DNA from: Acorus gramineus
Lineage: Eukaryota > Streptophyta > Magnoliopsida > Acorales > Acoraceae
Assembly: GCA_030737835.1 (NCBI GenBank)
Contig: CM060855.1
Span: forward strand, 9,684,628-9,748,627
DNA: 64,000 nt
Reading direction: 5' to 3'
This document shows, one piece after another, positions 1 through 12,226 of the stretch. The position numbers and the translations under genes were made by a program. The notes below the pieces were generated by a model. That model did not search any database, was not told where the DNA came from, and worked only from the letters and a program-made list of their open reading frames with translations. The stretch's first letter is position 1. The number at the start of each line of letters is the position of its first letter.

Positions 1-41
1 ATCAGGTAGACACTAAAAGTAGAAGAGAACCAAAAACTTAC

Positions 42-2612
42 ACGGAGGAGCGATATGCAGTTTCCCGGGTGCGAGCCATTGGTAATCTGTGCCACCTCTT
101 GCACTGAATTGCCATGGGAGAGAACATCCCACTAGACAATCAATCACGCAAAAAAGATTCAATTATGAGCAATCAATTAAGAACTCTCTCAATGTTCAAC
201 ACGGATTCAATAGGGGGAAATCAGATCATCACCTGAGCCCGAGTTCTCTCATCTTTGAAGAAATTGAAGACATTTTGACATGAAACGGGCAACCAGAGCG
301 ACGTCGCCGCGCTCAACACGACCCCGTGGGGCTGCCCGGGGTCGGTGCTCTTGTGCACAGAGACCCGGACACCGATGTCGTTCAATCCGGACAATGTGGT
401 CCACCGGTGCCCGCTCGAAGTGCTGATGCTCGCGCAGAAGTTGTTGATCATCCTCTGTGACAGCTTCATCATGCTTCGCTTCCCTTCCACCGATGGAATC
501 ACTGAAAATATAGAAACCAATCCATTGTAAGTCACAATTGTGCTACTAATGGCGGCTCCTTGGAACATAAAATACACTACCTCCAAGTTCCCTAGTCGAA
601 GTTCCGGTCATCATCAGACACGCGAACCTCTCGCACATCCTCTGCAGCGTCCCGAGCCATCGCTCCGCGCCGAAAGCCAACCCGCTGCTTACAAGCTCTC
701 TATAGAGCCGATGGGGCGGCGTTTTCTCCTCAATTTCCACGTGTTCCATCCAAGTAACCTAACATTCATTAACACAAAACATCAGAAACTCCCATCAATA
801 GCATTCAGAGGAGGCTTCAATTTATCTCACCTTTGAGTACCCATTGGGCATCTCCTGAATCAAGCAACCAGAAGGCAGCTTCCGGGAGCCCGAAGGGGCG
901 GCGAATTGGTTCTCTCTCGATGAGAAATCGACGGAGACGTCCGCAACCGCCCACGTCCCCTTCTCGATTTGCTGGCAATACCGCAGGAAGTGAAACTCCC
1001 GTGTCGAGACCACCGGCGACAGCACTTGCAATTCCGCACTCATCTGTGTTTTTCACTCAAATCACTACTTGCATTTCAATGTGGACTAGTTAACAAGTTT
1101 TGTTTTGTGTTTTTTTTTCAAGCTTACGAGTACTAGCGAACCGCTGCGACTTCCCGCCATCCCTGTCGCGATGATCTCGATCGTCCTCGCCTTCGACACG
1201 ATCGTCGGGAAGAGCTCCGCCCACTTCGCCTACCAAAGATTCACCAAAAGCTTAATTGGGTCGAAAAGGAAGGACTGAATTTTCACAAGAGAGACGGCGC
1301 TTACGGAGTCCATAAACATGTCGACGAGCGCGAGCGTGTTCATGATCACTAGACCAGAGTCTCTCGATGCCTCGACGCGGACGTCGGGGCTCTTCTTCGG
1401 GAAGGCCCTCAGGTAGCTGTCGAGGTCAAGGACTTCCCTACCATCGCTGCTGTTCTTCACCCAGAAAGGCTCGTCGGCCTGCAACAGCCGGACCGCCTCT
1501 TCCAATGCGGCCGCCGCCATCTCCGCCATGAGTGACTTCTCCATCTCGGTTAGCCCCGTCGCCGGAATGGAGAGTGAGGGGGCTGTCGAGGAGCTCCCCG
1601 GGAGGAGATCGAGATCGAACAACGGTGACAGACCCATCGAGTGGTGGCTGCTGCTGCTGCAACCGCCGCCGCCGAATGGACCCACTGAGAGGTCTAATGA
1701 AGAGATGGGAATGGGCTGCACCGGCGGGAGTTGCGATATTGGCCGGCCGATGTACTTTGAAGCAATGCTGGACACCCTTTCGAGCTTTTCAAAACCAACC
1801 CAACAAAGATTTCAGTCGCAGAGAATCGAAAAAAACAGAGTTTTGTAAGAAACAGAGACTCACCTCCTCCTTCAATCGCGCGTTCTCCATGCGAAGCTTC
1901 TGCTCGTCGAAGTAGGAGTCCTCGCCGAGAGGGGGACCGCCGCAGGAGGGGCAGATGACGTTCTTTAAGGCCTCCCTCATCGCGATGTTTTCGCATCGGA
2001 TTTTATCGTTCTCCGACCGGAGGGAGCAATTGTCCGAGCGTTCATGCTGCGCCTGCACAGAAAAAGCTGCCATTTTTAGACCAAAAAAACAGATTTTGAG
2101 AGGGACCCAGATGGGAAAAACATATGAAACTCTGAAACCTTCATTTGGGTCCTCTTGTTCTGGAACCAGAACTTGATCTGCCTCGGCTCGAGCCCCAAAT
2201 CCCTGCTCAGTTGCATCCTCTGCTTCTCGTCCGGGTGCGGACACTCCTTGAACATCCTGTTCAATCAAAACAAAAATTAAAAATTAAAAAAATCACCCTC
2301 CAACAAATAGTCATGAAAGATGTCTCTGATTCCCTTCACAGGGGATAAAAAAAAAACTACTCACGATTCAAGTTCTTGAATCTGATGCGCGGTGTGCCGA
2401 TGGTGGCGTTTCTTCTTGTTGCGGTTGGTGTCCGGCGCATCTGGGTCCTCGCCGGAATCCATGGCGGCTCCGGTAGATATAGTGGGTCGGTCACTGTTGT
2501 TGTTGATGATGTTGTTGGCGTTCCTGGTGCTCCTGTTGTTGTTGTTGTTGTTGTTGAGGACCCATTCATCTCCGTAAACAGGGGAGGCATTGAAAGGGAA
2601 ATACATCTCCAA
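42..2612 (-). CDS. HD-ZIP class IV homeodomain-START transcription factor (3' end outside window)
   Basis: Nuclear transcription factor of the HD-ZIP IV class, which controls epidermal, trichome and cuticle programmes. Nine exons were read on the minus strand: 2612-2365, 2256-2139, 2052-1864, 1784-1305, 1229-1128, 1043-831, 758-581, 501-233, 131-42. All junctions are GT/AG and the phases close, giving 629 residues; the last part of the C-terminal domain lies beyond the left edge. The N-terminus has an Asn run (residues 20-26). The homeodomain spans about 66-122, with WFQNKR in helix 3, a variant also found in ATML1/PDF2. The zipper-loop-zipper (123-185) contains the class-[10 protein letters not shown] loop. 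A START domain follows (about 240-470), then the START-adjacent domain with GKRSMM and FKDERTR. Overall it recalls HDG11/HDG12 more than ATML1, an inference from memory. The start at 2612 was preferred over ATGs at 2620 (a different frame) because it reads into the homeodomain. Confidence 0.93.
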
Positions 2613-2718
2613 AAGACCAATTTTTGCTACTACTACTCTTCATAATAACAGAGCTACCAAGAGAGGAAACCAAAAGAGAAGAGGAGGAGGAGAGAAGGTG
2701 TTGTTTGGGGAGTATCTT

Positions 2719-2740
2719 TACCCCGTATTAAAACGGGGTA
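2719..2740. promoter_or_regulatory. Perfect short inverted repeat upstream of the HD-ZIP IV start
   Basis: Two perfect 8-bp arms (TACCCCGT / ACGGGGTA) flank a 6-bp AT spacer, 107-128 bp upstream of the ATG. It lies in the likely 5' UTR or core promoter. It could be an RNA hairpin or a palindromic protein site; the function is unknown. Confidence 0.4.
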
Positions 2741-4559
2741 ATAAATTCGGATTGGAAGTAACGGCCAGATGATCCTCCTCTCTCAAGAAAAAAAAATCCA
2801 TTTTTCATTTCTTCTTGTGTTAAAAAAAAATTAACAAAAAAAAAGAAAAAAGAAAAAAAGAAGAAGTAGAATTTCCGTTTCATATCCTCTTAATTATGGG
2901 CATTAATGCCCAAACTTTATCAGCGTTGGACAACACCAATACAAAAATCAAGATGGGTTATTTAATTTTGAATTTATGATTTTTGTTTGTCCATCTTTAC
3001 AAGCATATATTTTTACTTTTGCATGGAGAAAGAGTCAGCACATGCACTTGTTTTCATAGTGTTTCTGTCAACCGGGGTTGGAGAATGTAATAAAAGATGG
3101 TGATGGGTTATAAAAAGGGCTCATTTGCAGCACATTCTCTCTTTCAGTGGGGACATGGGATTAAATGTTTTTTGTTTTTCAAACTCTTGAAATATAGGAT
3201 TATAATGATAATTACATGAATGATATATATTATATTAAAAACTAAAATATGGATGGATTGAAAGATGTAGGTTATATACCTTCAATTGCATGTCCAATCA
3301 GTCACCAAATCCAATGATGTAATTCATGGTGTATTCGGCTGATATATTAGCAAGGTGGCATGATTGGATTGTGCGTTCCTTTGTGACTGCAGGATTAATT
3401 GACCTTGTTCAATAGGGATTAATGATTCAGGGGTCTTAGATTGTTAATGTGAGAGGAGAAAATGCATTTTTTTAAAGTATATCATGGTTTTAATGAAGTT
3501 CAATGTTGTTGTTTAATTAGATTACCTCCACATCTTACAATGACTAGGCATACATAAAACAGGGATAACTAACTATTCAGTTATTCTGATTAATTTGTGT
3601 TTGCTGTTTAAAAACTAGTTAATTGAGGTGTGACTATATTGCACATATAAAATGTTTAACACTGTCATTCCAAATTTTACTTCAACTAATAAAGTTTGTA
3701 GGGTTGATTGAGGTTGACCACATGCAAAAGTATATATTTCATTATTTGTTGTGCCTGTGTTTCAATTTTCAAATTTTCACAACTAAACACAATTTTTCAA
3801 AATTGAACTCATCATGTCTATTATAATTACATAGGAGATAAATAACAAGGAAAAAAAAAAGCACTAGTGCCTCAAACATAAATCTATTTCTCTCATTCTT
3901 TTTCAAACATTATCTATTTTTCTACTAATTATTAAAATAGAAATGCATTCCTATCGCTATTAATTATTAAAACAAAAAACCCTATTGCTTCACCTTCCCT
4001 TCAGTCAAATTTGATCACACGTAACAATAAGAACAACAATTCATATATATAACCCCCAACATATTTTTAATATTTTTCAGAAGTATATTATTTTTATCTG
4101 GTGAAGCATATTCTTTATTAAAATATCAAGTATAAATATTTGAATTATTTAAATGTATGTATTTTTTTATTTTTTTAATTCAATGTAGTCCACTAAAATA
4201 TTATATATTAAGATAGATAATGTGAGAACTACATGAATAATTAATTTTTTTTTTATTATACGTCTACACTCATACAAAATAAACAATGTTAGAATAAATC
4301 TTTTTTTTTTTTTTTGAGAGCCCTCCTAGAGTTGATTTTTCAATCGGACTGAATAAACTACATTCGTTTATCACAAAAAATTATTTTTTTAGTCATATAT
4401 ATTTATCATTCCATTAATATATAGCATTATATATAGCATTAGAACGTATGTACCGAATGGTGTGAAAAAAACACTGACTAAAATAATTAATCACAATAAT
4501 TATAATTTCATCATCGTAAAAAAAAAATTATATAAAAAAAGTGCATGCATGTTTAATTT
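2741..4559. other. AT-rich upstream region of the HD-ZIP gene
   Basis: No coding exon is visible. The first 150 bases are A/T-homopolymer rich. The rest is AT-rich with short poly-T and poly-A runs and no recognised transposon ends. A TAAATGTA match to the L1-box consensus (TAAATGYA) sits at 4150-4157, but it is about 1.5 kb from the start codon and expected by chance in such sequence. Confidence 0.5.
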
Positions 4560-5244
4560 ACGATTACGTAGGGGGGAGGACCCAGAGCAGAGTTCGTCGG
4601 GTCCTCCCTCCCACGTGCGGTGTAAAACGTGTGCGCGTCCCAGCCATCGGTGATATCTTAGAAAGTGGAGGGGCAATCACGTAAACGTACGAGCGTCCGA
4701 AGCGGAACGTACGACTTTCCCGCCATAACTGGGGGCCCTTAATTGCCGTCGATAAGGGGGAGGGGGAGAGAGGGGAACGTTTGGTGATTGAAAATCAGGG
4801 CGCATTCATTACCCCTTGACACGTCAGCAAATACCCGTTCTACCCCCATCAATCTCTCTCTCTTCCCATCAAGTCCTGTCGTACCCGTCGAGCAGTCGGT
4901 CATCAGCGGACGATGGATCGAACGGGTGACAACCATCCACGTATGCAGCAGAGCTGAGCTGTCTTTGTTTTGTTTTTGTTTTTTTTCTTTTTTTTTTGAT
5001 CGGCGGCGCAGTGTGAACTGAAATGATATCCAAAGAAGGCCTTTTCGCTGGCGATCCGACACGATTCGGCGCGGTTTACGGGGGGGGTTCAGACAGTTTG
5101 GATTCTAAGAGCGGTTTCGATTTGATCAACGGTCCTGATTACCCCTCGCGTGTGCCTTCTTTGTTACGTTTTACCTCAGCTGTATTTTGGAATATCAAAA
5201 TTGATTCTAGGGAAATTCCAAAGGCAATTTTTTTTTTTTTATAA
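4560..5244 (+). other. GC-rich island with ACGTG motifs and an unassigned reading frame
   Basis: Base composition changes abruptly from AT-rich to GC-rich between about 4566 and 5160. ACGT-core motifs cluster here: CCCACGTGCGG near 4611, AAACGTGTG near 4625, ACACGTCAGC near 4819 and CCACGTATG near 4937. A 73-codon frame (5023-5244) opens just after a poly-T stretch and begins MISKEGLFAGDPTRFG, but I recognise no family. The composition and motifs look like a promoter plus first exon, or a remnant of one. No matching downstream exons were found before the AT-rich DNA resumes. Confidence 0.35.
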
Positions 5245-8200
5245 GGTAAATGATTGAAAATCGTCTAAAGTTTTATTAAAAAAAAAAAACATTTTTTAAG
5301 TTAAGATATTGAAAACTAGACATTTGAAAGAACAGTCAAATTTCTTTGATAACATAATTGGAGGGTGATTTTATTTTTTAATTAAATAAAAAACTCAAGT
5401 GCGTTGTTAAATAATTTTTAAGAAGCAGTCACTAATTTATTTAAAAGTTATTTATAATTTTTAGTTTTAATTTTTTATAAAAAAAAACACAGAAAATGCG
5501 TTTTTAATAAATCAAAATCTATTTAAATTATTTTATTTAAAATCTTATTTTTCAAACGTACCTTAAGATATGATTAAATCGATTTTGAAGAGGTTTAAAT
5601 TTTAAATTTGTTCTACCACGTATCCTCACAAAGATTTTTTTGAATGAAAATCCACGCATCCATATAATGTTAGACAAATTTGATGCAACCGTGATTCCTC
5701 TCTACACGGGGTCCTAGGTGACCGTGTAATGTTGGGACCGTCATTCTTGAAAGAGAGAAACACATCAGATTTTTTTATTTAACAAAAAAAATGGTCTTTT
5801 GTTTATGTTTTCAACTAGCTATTTAATTGATTGAGATTTAAATAGATTCCTCCGTGGTAAACGGTTCCAAATACATCCTAGAATGTGCTTGAAACAGATC
5901 TCGTGATATAAAAATAAATTGGCTTGGAGCTTTGGGTAAGTTTCACAAGAAAACAAGTGATAGATAAAAGATCATAAGTGTTGAGAACAACCAATCTTGT
6001 TTGCTCAATAAAAGTAAGATGATCTTTATTTTATCTAAGAACTCAATAACATTTATTTAATTTTTCATGATTTTGACACATGTAAATAAAAGTAAATGTA
6101 GATACAACGACGTATATAAAATAGATCGCAACATCTGTAAAACGATAAAGAGAATATAATATCACATAAGAGAATACACAAATTACGTGGTTTGACCCTA
6201 AGCTTTCGTGAGAAGTCATTCATGCTAAATTACAAAACATCTCACAACAATAAAATTGATGATTTTATCTTCTACAATTAATATTACTTCTCTTCAAAAT
6301 CCTACCTTATCCTGTCGCCAAACTCGAAAATTGAGTTTTTCTTTTTAAGATTTACATGTGGACATAACATAATATATTGTTACATGTATGAATATTTCTT
6401 TAGAGCAGATATGTATTATGAAAAGAAAAAAAAAGCACATACATCATCCAAAAGAGACTGCCTACCCGGGGTGGGTCCTTAAACAAAAATAACATTAGTT
6501 TTATTTTCAAAAAATTTGTGGATATTTATCTTTTTTTTTCTTATAAACAAAATAACTCATCTGCCTAGACTCTGTCTAGCCATAATATGCAATGAAAACC
6601 TATGCACCTGGAGGAAGAGTGTCATTAAAATTTCATAGAAAAGATGATTAGATTCATTGATTCAATATGATGAGATCTGTATTTTCTATGTGGAGGTACC
6701 TCAAACTGTAGTAGTATAACTTCTCCCACTGGATCCTAAATAGGACAAGTCTCCAATAGACATAAAAGAAAAGTTAACATTGTAAAGCTTCAAACCATAC
6801 ATCCTCTTTTGGGGAAACTTTGATTTGGCCTTTGCATGGAAAGATACATTAAATTTTTTTTTTTTTTAATAAATTATGCTATTTTTGTTCTCTTGCAAGG
6901 AATATGTCAGATATTCCTATACAAATGAAACCATACAGAGCTAGAGAAATAAAAATGGTATCAATGATCATAAAAAATATTTTAGTTAAGCTCTCAATTT
7001 AGACAGGATGGTCTCAGCCTCATGTACAGTGAACAATCTTTTTAGAGGAAACAATTGAATAATGTACAGTTGAGGTTTAAAAAGTGACGCGGAACCTTTT
7101 TAATCTACTGTTCATTGATGTAAATTTTTAATCATCGTATGTGCATTAATTTTCAAATATGTAATTGTCAATCGTGTCATTCTTTGATATGATTTTAAAA
7201 TAATCCGAATTCACATCTTTCTCTAATTGTCTTGATGATTTTTTTATACATTTAAATGTGTATAACTGTCACACTCATAGAGCCTTCGAGGATGTGTGAA
7301 ATGATAATGTAGAATTTATTTAATTTATTGCAGTCCTGGTGCTTTGTTTTTGACGCTATTGGTCGTGGATGATAGGGATTGTTCACCAATCCCTTTTTCT
7401 TTTATATCGTTTTAGGCTTTTGTATTTTATTCATTCTATTAATAATATATGCCTATCATTTCATTTCTTCAAAAGAACAATGTAAAATGAACTTTTTCAC
7501 CACCATTTAATTTTAAATTGAATTTATCAAAAAATATTTATTATTTTTGTTTAATTAATCTTTTCTTTGTTCTAAGAGGTGATATTCACACGCAATGATG
7601 ATCCATTTAATTTTATAATAATGTTTAATTTAATTCTCAATGTTCAGATCCATTTATCAAACCCTTGACCACAGATTCATCAGTGAAAGCATGTAATGTC
7701 CATCCATTTAACGTGCCTTTGTATGCACCAGTTTGAGACCACTCAAATTCATAAATGCTTTTTATTATGTTATTATTGATATTATTTATTGAATTGTTCT
7801 GGTAGCTAAGCACATTAAATCTCATTGACTGGTCAGTACATACATGTATTTACACATGTAAAACAACTCATGCTCTACATGTGTTATCCAGTGACACAAA
7901 AGTGACTGTTTAAAAAAAAATTAATGTCCGTACTAGGTTGCAATGTAGTGCACCAATGAATATTGGTGAGGGCATTGAAAGATTGCGTAGCATGGACAGG
8001 GATGTGAATTTTTGTGTGTATCATATATGTCCAAAGTGTATTAAATCACACATGAAATTAAGTGAGCTGAGCATAGACAGCTTAAACATAAATGCTCCTT
8101 CAATAAGCTTTTACAAATGCCAAAGTCTAACAAGAGTTATTCATGCCATGAAAGGATCTTTGGTGAAGAAGAGGAGACATGATATTAATAGTCGATTAGG

Positions 8201-9690
8201 AGCATTTATAATCTTTGTTGTCTAAGAACCATTCAATGAAATTTTTTTTTTTTGGTCACACATACAATATGATAGTTTGCCAACCAAAACAAAATATCTG
8301 ACAAAAATTATGTTTAAAAAAGGCTCCCCTCGTTATAATAAAAAGAGTTGGATGCGAACAACATTGATTGCAATGATACGAATTGAATCTATGTGAATTC
8401 TAACATCACATCTCATTAAGCAATTTATATATGTGTGTGGTTTAGTTCAAATCAGAAGTGCTATTGAATTGTTATATGAACATTTAAGAACATTTGAGTT
8501 TTGGTTTGATTGGGTGGTGTTGAATTTGAAATAGAAAATCGAGTGGGCCATAATTAGGAAAATGAAAACGATTAATTGTTGTTATGGCTAATTCTTCACT
8601 ATTTTTCGTTTTGGTAATCTCTGATGGATTCATGTTATTCACTCGAGTTATATATAATTTGGTATTCTGTTATTGTTTGTCGTTAAATTTGATTATTTTG
8701 TTAGTAATTGAACAAACAATTGAGGTTTTTGACATTGAACGTTGGTATAGACAATTATTCTTGCCATCCATTATGTAGTCTTCATTTTTTCATAATCTAA
8801 TATATATACACTAGAGGATAAAAGTATGACAAAATATGTAATCGATTCATTTAATTATATACTAGTTTTAGTGTACGTGTCTTCGCGTGAGTTAATAAAA
8901 TGCATTTATAATATAACAAATGAAGTCTATTTTATTTTTTAGACTTTAAAGTACATGATGATATCAAAGTGTCAAAAGCATAAACAAATGATGTTATTTA
9001 ATTTTTTACATAAATGACTAAATTGTGTAGAATGTCCTAATTCATAAGCTATATTAAGAAAGCGTACACATATATATATTATCTTGGGCTCATACGTATA
9101 TAAAATAGAATTTTATCAAGTAATGTCATAAGTAAACTTTATAAATTCAAATGATTAGACTAAAATATTTATTTATAATTTTATAGATATCTTAATGGTT
9201 CAAAAAAAAAAAAGGATAAAATTTGAAGTTTCGACAAGTCATGTTTTGAAACCACAGACCTTGTTATAAATCTGAAAATCTGAATAAGGGATGTCTTTAT
9301 AACACAGATCGGGGTTTGTGTGTGAGACTGAAAAAAATTGAGCGCCCAACTTCAAATATCTCATAAAAGGACACATTGACTATTTTGCAAGGACCTGATC
9401 ATAAATATCGGAGACCTTGGGACATATCCGAAAATAACCAAGGAAGTTGACAAAATTGACCGAATTTTTCAGGAACCTAGTTATAAATATCTTGAACCTG
9501 GAGGCCGATCTCTAAATAACCCCAGCTTGTCCTCATTGAGTAGGTAGGTCGAAAACTTTTGTCAGTACTGTGTTGCTTTTAGGTATAGAGTATAGATATA
9601 TTTTATTCTTTGTAATGTATGTTTTAAAAAAAAAAACAAATTGGAAGATGTAAAAGGTAGTGCTTCATCAATTATTCTACTTTATGGCAT
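5245..9690. other. Gene-poor AT-rich intergenic DNA with transposon remnants
   Basis: No convincing gene. Near 5365-5575 a stretch with the words CACAGAAAATGCGTTTT and TTCAAACGTACCTTAAG matches a better preserved MITE at 14150-14390 and is probably a decayed copy. Open frames of 62 codons (7637-7825, minus), 95 codons (7938-8225, plus) and 64 codons (8584-8778, plus) have AT-driven composition and no domain I recognise. The segment 9220-9560 has a slightly higher G+C content and repeats phrases such as GACCTTG and TTATAAATATC, which suggests an old element, but I could not find its ends. Confidence 0.5.
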
Positions 9691-9784
9691 TTGAAAATTT
9701 TAAAGAAAATACTCCAAAAAATAATCTAAGTATTAAAAATACCAAAATTAAAGAACATTAGTAAATTATATTATCTACTAATTT

Positions 9785-10335
9785 AGCTTTACGCATTTTT
9801 AGAAAGTAAAATAACTTAACTACCTTTGTATTATCTGCTATCACCACACATATTTAATTGTTTAACCCCAATTAGAGAACATTAATAAATTATAAAGTAT
9901 TTTTTTATTTGTGCATAAAGTTTATTATTATTTTTGTATATCTAAATCCATCATTAAGAGTCAAATTATAAAAAATAAAAATTTTTATTACATAAAATAT
10001 TTTTTTAGATATTTCTAAACTTTTGGGGCACTTATATATGTTTAATATTATAAGGATTTTTTTGCATAATATAAACATATAAAAGTACCCCAAAAAATCT
10101 TATAAAGTTTAGAAATATCTAAAACAATATTTTATAACCAAAATTTTTAATTTTTTACAATTTAACTCTATTATGTAAATAAGTAATAAATGTAATGCAC
10201 AAATGAAAAATATTTTATTATTTATTAATTTTTTTAATTGTGGTGTTAAACAATTAAATATATTTGATGATGTTGAAATAGTAAATAACATAAGGGTAGT
10301 CATGTCATTTTACTTTCTAAAAAATGTGAAAGAAG
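9785..10335. mobile_element. Long foldback (inverted-repeat) element
   Basis: Two arms of about 270 bp face each other around position 10060. The left arm runs from GCATTTTTAGAAAGTAAAAT through TTTAATTGTTTAAC and TTTGTGCAT to AGATATTTCTAAAC; the right arm holds the same words in reverse complement in the same order. Weaker pairing continues outward to about 9690 and 10440. It has no coding capacity. The structure fits a foldback or long-TIR Mutator-like element. I could not assign a target-site duplication. Confidence 0.65.
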
Positions 10336-10610
10336 ACTTTTTTTGATAGAATTTTTAAAAATAACTGATTTAGGTATTTCCTACTTTAATGATTATTTTG
10401 GGTATTTGCCCAAAATTTTATACACTTCAGTTTTGCAAAATAGAAGTAACATGTATTGCCATCAAATGAACATGGGTGCGGCTATAGCCACCCCACAAAC
10501 TCTCCTACCCACCCCTTTTACTTCCCCACCCAGGCATATATCTCTACTTCATAAGCCCACCCTTATATAAATATTCAACCCAAATCATTTCCACCCCACC
10601 CCATCCACTA

Positions 10611-11515
10611 TTCCAGAAAGCCATGGACCATGTCGAACGAAATCAAACACGGAAGACATGGAACATGTCGAACAGGATATAGAACACTTCAAAGGTTTTT
10701 TATTCCAGAAAGCCATTGACCATGTCGAACGAAATCAAACACGGAAGACATAAAGCATGTCGAACGGGATACATAACACTTCACGCCCCCGTTTGGAAGG
10801 GGAATAAGGGATAACCTGGTATAAAGGGGAATAAGGGATAAAGGGTGTTTGGAAACATAGAATAGGCAGGGATAAAGTATGTCAGAATAAATTAGTATAA
10901 AGTGGTATATGGATTCCAACCTACCCCTAGAAGTAAAGTTATCCTAGGTTATTCCACCCAAAGAATATGTGGGCTCACTGTCAAATCAACTGTCATCACC
11001 TCTTATAAATGATATGTCAAATCAACTATCATTATTTTTTCACCTTTTATAAATCATTATCCATACTTTATTCACATTTTACCCAAACAACAAAACAGTT
11101 ATTCTTACGTTTACCAACGAGAATAATTCAAAACACAACCAAACACAAAATCATTTTATCCTCACTTATGCCAGAATAAATGTATATCCAAGAATAAGTC
11201 ATATTCCCATTCCAAATGGGGGCCAAAGGTTTTTTATTCCAGAAAGCCATGGACCATGTCGAACCAAATCAAACATGGAAGACATAGAGCATGTCGAATG
11301 GGATACAGAACACTTCAAATGTTTTTTATTCCAGAAAGCCGTAGACCATGTCGAACCAAATTAAACACGGAAGACTGAAACATGTTGAACGGAATACATA
11401 ACACTTCAAATGTTTCTGATTTCAGAAAGCCATGGATCATGTCGAATCAAATCACACACGGAAGACATTGAGCATGTCGAACCAAATCACACACAGAAGG
11501 CTTGGAACATGTCGA
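10611..11515. repeat. 92-bp tandem repeat array, about five units, split by a MITE
   Basis: Units start at 10611, 10703, 11237, 11329 and 11421, each with TTCCAGAAAGCC followed by two copies of CATGTCGAA about 45 bp apart, the second after a GGAAGAC word. The 92-bp spacing is constant except where the second unit is broken by the element at 10785-11223. Units differ at several positions, so the array is not a recent expansion. It lies wholly inside the Mutator-like element and has no coding capacity. Confidence 0.8.
10785..11223. mobile_element. MITE inserted into the 92-bp repeat array
   Basis: The terminal inverted repeats read GCCCCCGTTTGGAAGGGGAA on the left and the complement of GCCCCCATTTGGAATGGGAA on the right. 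The flanks rejoin to a complete 92-bp unit when the element is removed, which proves insertion. The target duplication is unclear. The interior is AT-rich, shares phrases (TTATAAAT, CAACTGTCAT, AACCAAACAC) with the copies at 11798-12226 and 48390-48960, and encodes nothing. Confidence 0.75.
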
Positions 11516-11797
11516 ACGAGGAGAGAGAGAGAGAAAAAAAGAGCGCGAGATTTATTATTTTGATTGTGGGGTGGGTAATATATTTATGGGGGATGTGTGG
11601 GGTGGGTAATGTTTGGGGTGGGTAGGGTGTATCATTGGGGTGGGTTAGGTGTGAGAAAAAATATAACAAAATATTTTTATTTATAAATAAAAGGGGTGGG
11701 TAGGAGAGTTTGTGAGGTGGTTATAGCTGCACCCAATGAACATTGTCTACGACTTTAAGCCTATTGGAATGAGACACGGCCTTGGGTGAGACCCATA

Positions 11798-12226
11798 TTT
11801 GGTTCGAGAATTAAATTATTCTAAGATTTATAATTATTCTAGTATGTAAATAAAGATAAAATGATTTTTGGTTTGGTTGCGTTTTGAATTTTTTTTCATT
11901 GGAAAATGTAATAATAAAATTTTTGTTGTTTGGATAAAATATGAATAAAGTGATGATAAAGATTTATAAAAAGTAAAAAAATGATGACAGTTGATTTATA
12001 AGAAGTTGTGACAGTTGATTTAACAATGTGTCCACATATTCTTTTGATTTGAATAACCTGAAATAACTTGATTCTAATGGATGGATGGAATCCATATACT
12101 ACTTTATACTAGTTAATTATGGTGTACATATTCTCATTTATTCCAGTCATCCAAACATCCATAATGAGATTATTCCAACTAATTCCAATTCATTTCAAAT
12201 TTATTCTCGAACTAAACATGATCCAA
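11798..12226. mobile_element. MITE related to the 10785-11223 element
   Basis: Its ends are inverted: TTGGTTCGAGAATTAAATT near 11798 and the complement of TTAGTTCGAGAATAAATTT near 12222. The interior repeats GATGACAGTTGATTTATAAG-like phrases found in opposite orientation in the neighbouring MITE. No coding capacity. Confidence 0.6.

Larger units (their letters stand above)
10474..11734. mobile_element. Mutator-like element (non-autonomous) with exact 9-bp target duplication
   Basis: The ends are inverted repeats of about 48 bp, starting GGGTGCGGCTATAGCCACCC on the left and its near-complement on the right, followed by CACAAACTCTCCTACCCACCCC-type sequence in both. The element is flanked by the identical 9-mer AATGAACAT at 10465-10473 and 11735-11743, the length typical of Mutator-like insertion. 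No transposase reading frame is present. The interior is a 92-bp tandem repeat array interrupted by a separate MITE. Confidence 0.82.

Noticed and set aside
4150-4157. L1-box for epidermal expression of the HD-ZIP gene
   Set aside because: Single 8-mer match 1.5 kb away in very AT-rich DNA; expected by chance.
7938-8225. 95-codon frame as a small gene
   Set aside because: AT-driven composition, no domain, no supporting splice or promoter signals.
10611-11515. Regularly spaced repeats that superficially resemble a CRISPR array
   Set aside because: The whole 92-bp unit repeats with no unique spacers, and the locus is in a plant transposon.
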